From Streptomyces iranensis (lineage in GTDB: Bacteria > Actinomycetota > Actinomycetes > Streptomycetales > Streptomycetaceae): a stretch of 64,000 nucleotides of DNA. Numbering within the stretch: the first letter of the stretch is position 1; each line of letters opens with the position of its first letter. Below, piece after piece: positions 60,722 through 64,000 of the stretch. The notes beneath the pieces were generated by a model, which did no database searches, was not told the origin of the DNA, and saw nothing but the letters and a program-made list of their open reading frames with translations. The stretch lies in assembly GCF_017874715.1 (NCBI RefSeq), contig NZ_JAGGLR010000002.1:62001-126000 (forward strand). The letters are read 5' to 3'. The translations under genes were made by a program, and so were the position numbers.

Positions 60722-61864
60722 TCACGGCCTCTGCACGCTCCCGTCGGTGGTCCGCAGCAGGGCCCAGCGGTCGTGGGCCAGGGGCTCGGGCGCCGGATAC
60801 CGGCGCGCGGCGCTCTCGTCGAAGTCGACGCCGAGGCCCGGGGTTTCGCGGGGTTCCATCGCCCCCAGACGCGGCACGATCGTGCCGGGGAAGACCTCCA
60901 GCACCGGCTCGCGGAACGTGGCCGCCTCCTGGACGCCGAAGGCGGGGCTGGAGATGTCGAGGGCGATGGTGGCCGCCTGCGCCAGCGGGCTGACATCGCC
61001 CGGTCCGTGCGGGGCGAGCCGGACGCCGTGCAACTCGCAGGCGGCGGCGAGCTTACGGGCCGGAGTGAGGCCGCCGAGCGTGGGGACGCGGATCCGGGCG
61101 AAGTCGATCACCGGTCCGGCCAGCAGCGGCAGGAACTGGGTGAGATCGCTGAACAGCTCCCCCATCGCGAGCGGGACCGGTGAGGCGGCGCGCAACCGCG
61201 CGAAGTGCGCGGTGTCCTCCGGGGCGAGCACGTCCTCCACGAAGTACAGCCCGGCGTCCACCACCCGGCGCAGGAACTCCCCGGCCTGACGCGGATCGAG
61301 GCGCTCATGGGCGTCATGCAGCAACTCGACGTCGTCCCCGACCAGTTCGCGGGTGCGGCGCAGCACCGGGGGCACCGCGCGCAGATAGCCGGCGCTGTCC
61401 CAGCGGCCGGAGCGGTCGTGGCGGGCCCGCGCCTCCCCGGCGCCGGACGGCGCGGCGCCGTAGGTGTCGGAGCCGGGCACGGCGCACTGAATCCGGACGT
61501 GTCCGAAGCCCCGCTCACGCGCGGCCGTCACCTTGTCGGCGAGCTCTTCGGCGTCCTGGCCGTCCACATGGGTGTAGGCGGCGGCGCGGTGCCGGAAGCG
61601 GCCGCCGAGGAGTGCGTAGAGCGGGGCGCCGAGCCGCTTGGCCTTCAGGTCCCACAGGGCGACGTCGATGCCGCCGAGGGCGTTGCCGGTGATCGAACCG
61701 CCGCGCCAGTAGGCGCGGTTGGTCTCGACCCGCACGATAAGGTACGGGCAGCCCTGAGGTGCCGTCAGGAAGGTGCGTACGGCGGTGATGCGGAGCTTGT
61801 CGCCGCGCTCCTCCACCCAGGGGGCCTGGGCCGGCGGGAGGTGCGGCTCGTGGGGTGCGGACAT
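60722..61864 (-). CDS. ManD/RspA-like enolase-superfamily dehydratase, probable internal deletion
   Basis: A 380-residue protein resembling D-mannonate/D-gluconate dehydratases. Metal ligands are visible in VELLHDAHERLDPRQAGEF, YFVEDVLAPEDTAHF and PLAMGELFSDLTQF, and the catalytic-loop region in GVRLAPHGPGDVSPLAQAA. Near the start, LIVRVETN runs directly into RAYWRGGSITGNALGGIDVA; in ManD and RspA about 45-50 residues that close over the active site lie between these blocks. This capping-loop loss should disturb substrate binding. The ATG follows GGGAGCG. It fits catabolism of mannose-derived sugar acids in this locus. It is 61 bases ahead of the Gfo/Idh gene. Confidence 0.75.
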   Translation of the reverse strand: MSAPHEPHLPPAQAPWVEERGDKLRITAVRTFLTAPQGCPYLIVRVETNRAYWRGGSITGNALGGIDVALWDLKAKRLGAPLYALLGGRFRHRAAAYTHVDGQDAEELADKVTAARERGFGHVRIQCAVPGSDTYGAAPSGAGEARARHDRSGRWDSAGYLRAVPPVLRRTRELVGDDVELLHDAHERLDPRQAGEFLRRVVDAGLYFVEDVLAPEDTAHFARLRAASPVPLAMGELFSDLTQFLPLLAGPVIDFARIRVPTLGGLTPARKLAAACELHGVRLAPHGPGDVSPLAQAATIALDISSPAFGVQEAATFREPVLEVFPGTIVPRLGAMEPRETPGLGVDFDESAARRYPAPEPLAHDRWALLRTTDGSVQRP

Positions 61865-61883
61865 ACGCTCCCATTCCCATAGC

Positions 61884-61904
61884 CGAATGGCGATCGTCCA
61901 TTCG
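61884..61904. promoter_or_regulatory. Inverted repeat before the ManD-like gene; candidate IclR operator
   Basis: CGAATGG (61884-61890) pairs exactly with CCATTCG (61898-61904) across a seven-base centre that itself contains CGATCG. It is 20 bases before the ManD-like start and 80 bases downstream of the IclR gene end, suggesting repression of the sugar-acid genes. Confidence 0.6.
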
Positions 61905-61985
61905 AACGTAAAGAGGGTTTGGGAGCGGTGTCAATGACCGTACCGGGATATGGCCGGACCCGGACGCCCGGCAGCGCCCGGGGGC

Positions 61986-62780
61986 TCAGTGCTCCCCGAG
62001 GCGCTTCAGCAGGGTGCGCAACGAGTGGGCCGCCTCGGTGACATGGACGGCGATCTCGCTCAGCCGGGCGTCGTCCATGCGGCTGCGCGGCGCCGAGCAG
62101 CTGATCGCGTCGCCGCCGCCGTGCCCGGTGCCGAGCGGCACGGCCACACAGCGGATGTCCACCGAACTCTCGCCCTCGTCCGCCGCCCAGCCCCGCTTGC
62201 GGGCGTCGGCGAGCTGGGCGAGCAGCTCGTCCGGGTCGGTGACGGTGCTCGGAGTCAGCGCCGGGAGGGGCCAGTCGAGGCGGCGCTGGACCTCCGCCGC
62301 GTCGTACTGGGACAGGATCGCCTTGCCCAGCGCGGTGGCGTGCGCGGGCAGCCGGCGGCCGACCGCCGAGTACATCCGCAGGGCGTGCCGGGATTCGCGT
62401 TTGGCCAGGTAGACGACGTCCGTGTGGTCCAGCCGACCGAGGTGGACGGCCTCGCCGGTCTCCTCGGCCAGCAGGTCGAGCACGGGCCCCGCGATCCCGG
62501 CGAGGTCATCGCTCTCCAGATAGGCGGTGCCGGTCAGCAGCGCCTTGAGGCCGAGGCTGTACAGCGTTCCGGACGGGTCGGTCTCCACCCAGCGGCGGGA
62601 CTCCATGGTGCGCAGCACCGCGTGCAGGCTGCTCTTGGGCACGGACAGGGTGCTCGCCATGTCGGCGAGCGAGAGCCGGGCACCTTCGGCACCCAGGAGT
62701 TCGAGCACTTCCAGGACGCGCGCCGCGGACTTGACGTCCTCGTGACGCCGGACCCGCGCTGCTCCCGACACCGATTCCAC
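61986..62780 (-). CDS. IclR-family transcriptional regulator
   Basis: A 264-residue regulator with an N-terminal winged helix (LSLADMASTLSVPKSSLHAV, then LRTMESRRWVETDPSG) and an IclR effector domain (LPAHATALGKAILSQYDAAE and the cysteine-containing VAVPLGTGHGGGDAISCSAP). GTG start behind GGAGG. It sits between the ManD-like gene, which it precedes in the same direction, and a divergent endomannosidase gene, so it probably senses a sugar acid and controls both sides. Confidence 0.86.
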   Translation of the reverse strand: MESVSGAARVRRHEDVKSAARVLEVLELLGAEGARLSLADMASTLSVPKSSLHAVLRTMESRRWVETDPSGTLYSLGLKALLTGTAYLESDDLAGIAGPVLDLLAEETGEAVHLGRLDHTDVVYLAKRESRHALRMYSAVGRRLPAHATALGKAILSQYDAAEVQRRLDWPLPALTPSTVTDPDELLAQLADARKRGWAADEGESSVDIRCVAVPLGTGHGGGDAISCSAPRSRMDDARLSEIAVHVTEAAHSLRTLLKRLGEH

Positions 62781-62847
62781 GCCAGCCTCCGCTCCCCGGC
62801 CCCGGCGCCCCGCCGACCCCGGTCCCCGACAACTTCCGTAGCTCGTC

Positions 62848-62876
62848 TTGACGCTATATCACGGCAAGCCTATGTT
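62848..62876 (+). promoter_or_regulatory. Promoter of the GH99-like gene
   Basis: A -35 TTGACG (62848-62853) and -10 TATGTT (62871-62876) are 17 bases apart, giving an untranslated leader of about 120 bases before the GH99-like start. I see no strong dyad within that leader. Confidence 0.6.
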
Positions 62877-63001
62877 CCGTTACTCCAACGCTATTCGGTG
62901 TTCTGAACGCTTCGCATCAGGCGAGGGGAGCGCGCTCTCCGCGCCGAACGTGCCGCACTACAACAACCTGATGGCCGGAGCGCCCACGGAAGGAACGTGA
63001 G

Positions 63002-64000
63002 ATGGCACAGAGCCCCGGCACCACACGCCGGACCTTTCTGACCCGCACGGCCGCGGGCGCCCTGGGCGCCGGGGCCCTCGCCGCGGCGGGGGGCCGGGCG
63101 GCCGCCGCCGTGCCCGCCCCCTCCGGTTCATCCGCCACCGCCCGGCTCGCTCCCTCGCCGGACGTGCACATCTTCTACTACCCCTGGTACGGCAGCCCCG
63201 CGGTCGGCGGCTCCTGGCGCCACTGGCCGCAGGGCGGCCTCACCCCGCCCGACCGGATCGGCTCCGACTTCTATCCGGTGGCCGGTGCGTACGACTCCGG
63301 CGACCGCGCCGTGGTCGACCGCCACATGGGGTGGCTGGCCCAGGCCCGTACCGGTGTGCTCGTCACCAGCTGGTGGGGGCGGGGCGGCTACGAGGACCAG
63401 CGGGTGCCGCTGCTCCTGGACGCGGCGGCCGCGCGCGGGCTCGAGGTGGCCTGGCACATCGAGCCGTACGCCGGCCGCACCGCGCAGTCGGTGGTGGACG
63501 ACATCGGCTATCTCATCCAGCGGTACGGCGGCCATCCGGCCTTCCACCGGGACGCGGCACACGGCAACCGCGGCGCGTACTACGTCTTCGAGTCCCTGCG
63601 GATCGTCGACTGGACCCCGCTGGACCAGGTGGCCGACCGTGCCATCGTGCTGGCCCAGACCACGGACGTGTCGAAGGTGGCGCACTTCGGCGGCATGTAC
63701 ACCTACGACGCCATCGCCGCGGGCAACAATCCGCAGTGGGGCGGCCCGGCCGCGTACTGCCGTGACCACGGCATGGTCTGGGCGCCGTCCATCGGCCCCG
63801 GCTACGTCGACGACCGCGCCGTGCCCGGCAACACCACGCCCACCCTGGAGCGCGCGGACGGCGCCACCTACGACCTGGAGTGGAACAACGCCCTCTCCCC
63901 GGCCAACGGGGGCCCGCCCACCTGGGTCTCGATCACCTCGTTCAACGAGTGGCACGAGGGCAGCCAGATCGAGCCCGCCACCGCCACCCCGCCCACCGCG
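63002..64000 (+). CDS. Secreted GH99-like endo-alpha-mannosidase (3' truncated by window)
   Basis: The first 333 codons encode an exported protein with a twin-arginine signal (TTRRTFLTRTAAGALGAG). The catalytic barrel has VHIFYYPWYGSPAVGGSWRH, GVLVTSWWGRGGYEDQ, EVAWHIEPYAGRTAQSV and TSFNEWHEGSQIEPA, matching the glycoprotein endo-alpha-1,2-mannosidase (GH99) family, in which the latter acids lie near the active site. It would release mannose-containing oligosaccharides outside the cell, ready for GH38 trimming. AAGGAA lies before the ATG. The gene continues past the last base. Confidence 0.85.
   Translation, partial: MAQSPGTTRRTFLTRTAAGALGAGALAAAGGRAAAAVPAPSGSSATARLAPSPDVHIFYYPWYGSPAVGGSWRHWPQGGLTPPDRIGSDFYPVAGAYDSGDRAVVDRHMGWLAQARTGVLVTSWWGRGGYEDQRVPLLLDAAAARGLEVAWHIEPYAGRTAQSVVDDIGYLIQRYGGHPAFHRDAAHGNRGAYYVFESLRIVDWTPLDQVADRAIVLAQTTDVSKVAHFGGMYTYDAIAAGNNPQWGGPAAYCRDHGMVWAPSIGPGYVDDRAVPGNTTPTLERADGATYDLEWNNALSPANGGPPTWVSITSFNEWHEGSQIEPATATPPTA

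Overview
The window is very GC-rich chromosomal DNA with strong third-position G/C bias, many GTG starts, leaderless start codons and four-base stop/start overlaps. The gene families seen (DUF5753 regulators, mycothiol-type maleylpyruvate isomerase fold, DUF418, chitin-active LPMO behind DasR-type sites, actinobacterial cysteine leader peptide) point to Streptomyces or a very close relative. No rRNA, complete tRNA, CRISPR array or intact insertion sequence was seen.

Layout. (1) 1-6.65 kb is an accessory-looking block: a DUF5753 regulator cut by the window edge, a small DUF6415-like protein, then a tightly packed cassette of a DapF homologue, a Ddl-type ATP-grasp ligase, a C39-like papain-fold protein and a free-standing MurF C-terminal domain. 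A small membrane protein and a P-loop ATPase/TPR protein split by an apparent frameshift follow. The rare leucine codon TTA was noticed only here in a non-exhaustive scan (dapF, ATPase, TPR fragment), suggesting bldA-dependent expression. (2) 7-10.5 kb holds a YjbQ-like gene diverging from a sulfonate ABC operon preceded by a leaderless cysteine leader peptide. (3) 10.5-28.9 kb is a mixed stretch: anti-sigma-type ATPase, TetR and DUF418 pair, AA10 LPMO with two DasR-like sites, an FAD-oxidoreductase/TPR fusion divergent from an Rrf2 regulator, a CHAT protease-like protein, F420/flavin oxidoreductases, a sulfatase behind a Shine-Dalgarno-masking hairpin, YceI and aconitase, and a GH43-like secreted protein. 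(4) 29-31.4 kb is a phosphate/polyphosphate set (PPK2, small membrane protein, Pit). (5) 32.8-36.4 kb is a four-gene overlapping ABC transporter and two-component system behind a near-perfect 38-bp palindrome. (6) 36.5-38.8 kb is a dialkylglycine decarboxylase with a divergent LysR regulator. (7) 39.7-47.8 kb is a MarR-centred aromatic catabolism region: glutamine-synthetase-like enzyme, hpaE-hpaD-hpaG, a PLP decarboxylase and an acetoacetate-decarboxylase-family protein, with three related MarR-operator candidates. (8) 48.2-64 kb is a glycan-use locus: GH95 fucosidase, ThuA, ROK regulator, GH38 alpha-mannosidase, secreted sugar dehydrogenase with PKD and carbohydrate-binding parts, Gfo/Idh protein, ManD-like enolase, IclR regulator and a GH99-like endomannosidase cut by the window end.

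How it works together. The glycan locus fits breakdown of fucosylated, mannose-rich eukaryotic-type glycans outside the cell followed by sugar-acid metabolism, under ROK and IclR control. The hpa block fits ring cleavage of homoprotocatechuate, perhaps fed by aromatic amines. The most unusual items are the mini peptidoglycan-precursor-like cassette at 1.3-4.1 kb, the shared GDIG-type motif linking a membrane protein to the adjacent ATPase, the ROK repressor fused to a decayed IS630-type transposase, and two adjacent sugar-metabolism genes that both appear to have lost internal in-frame segments. All family calls are from reading motifs by eye; no database search was run.
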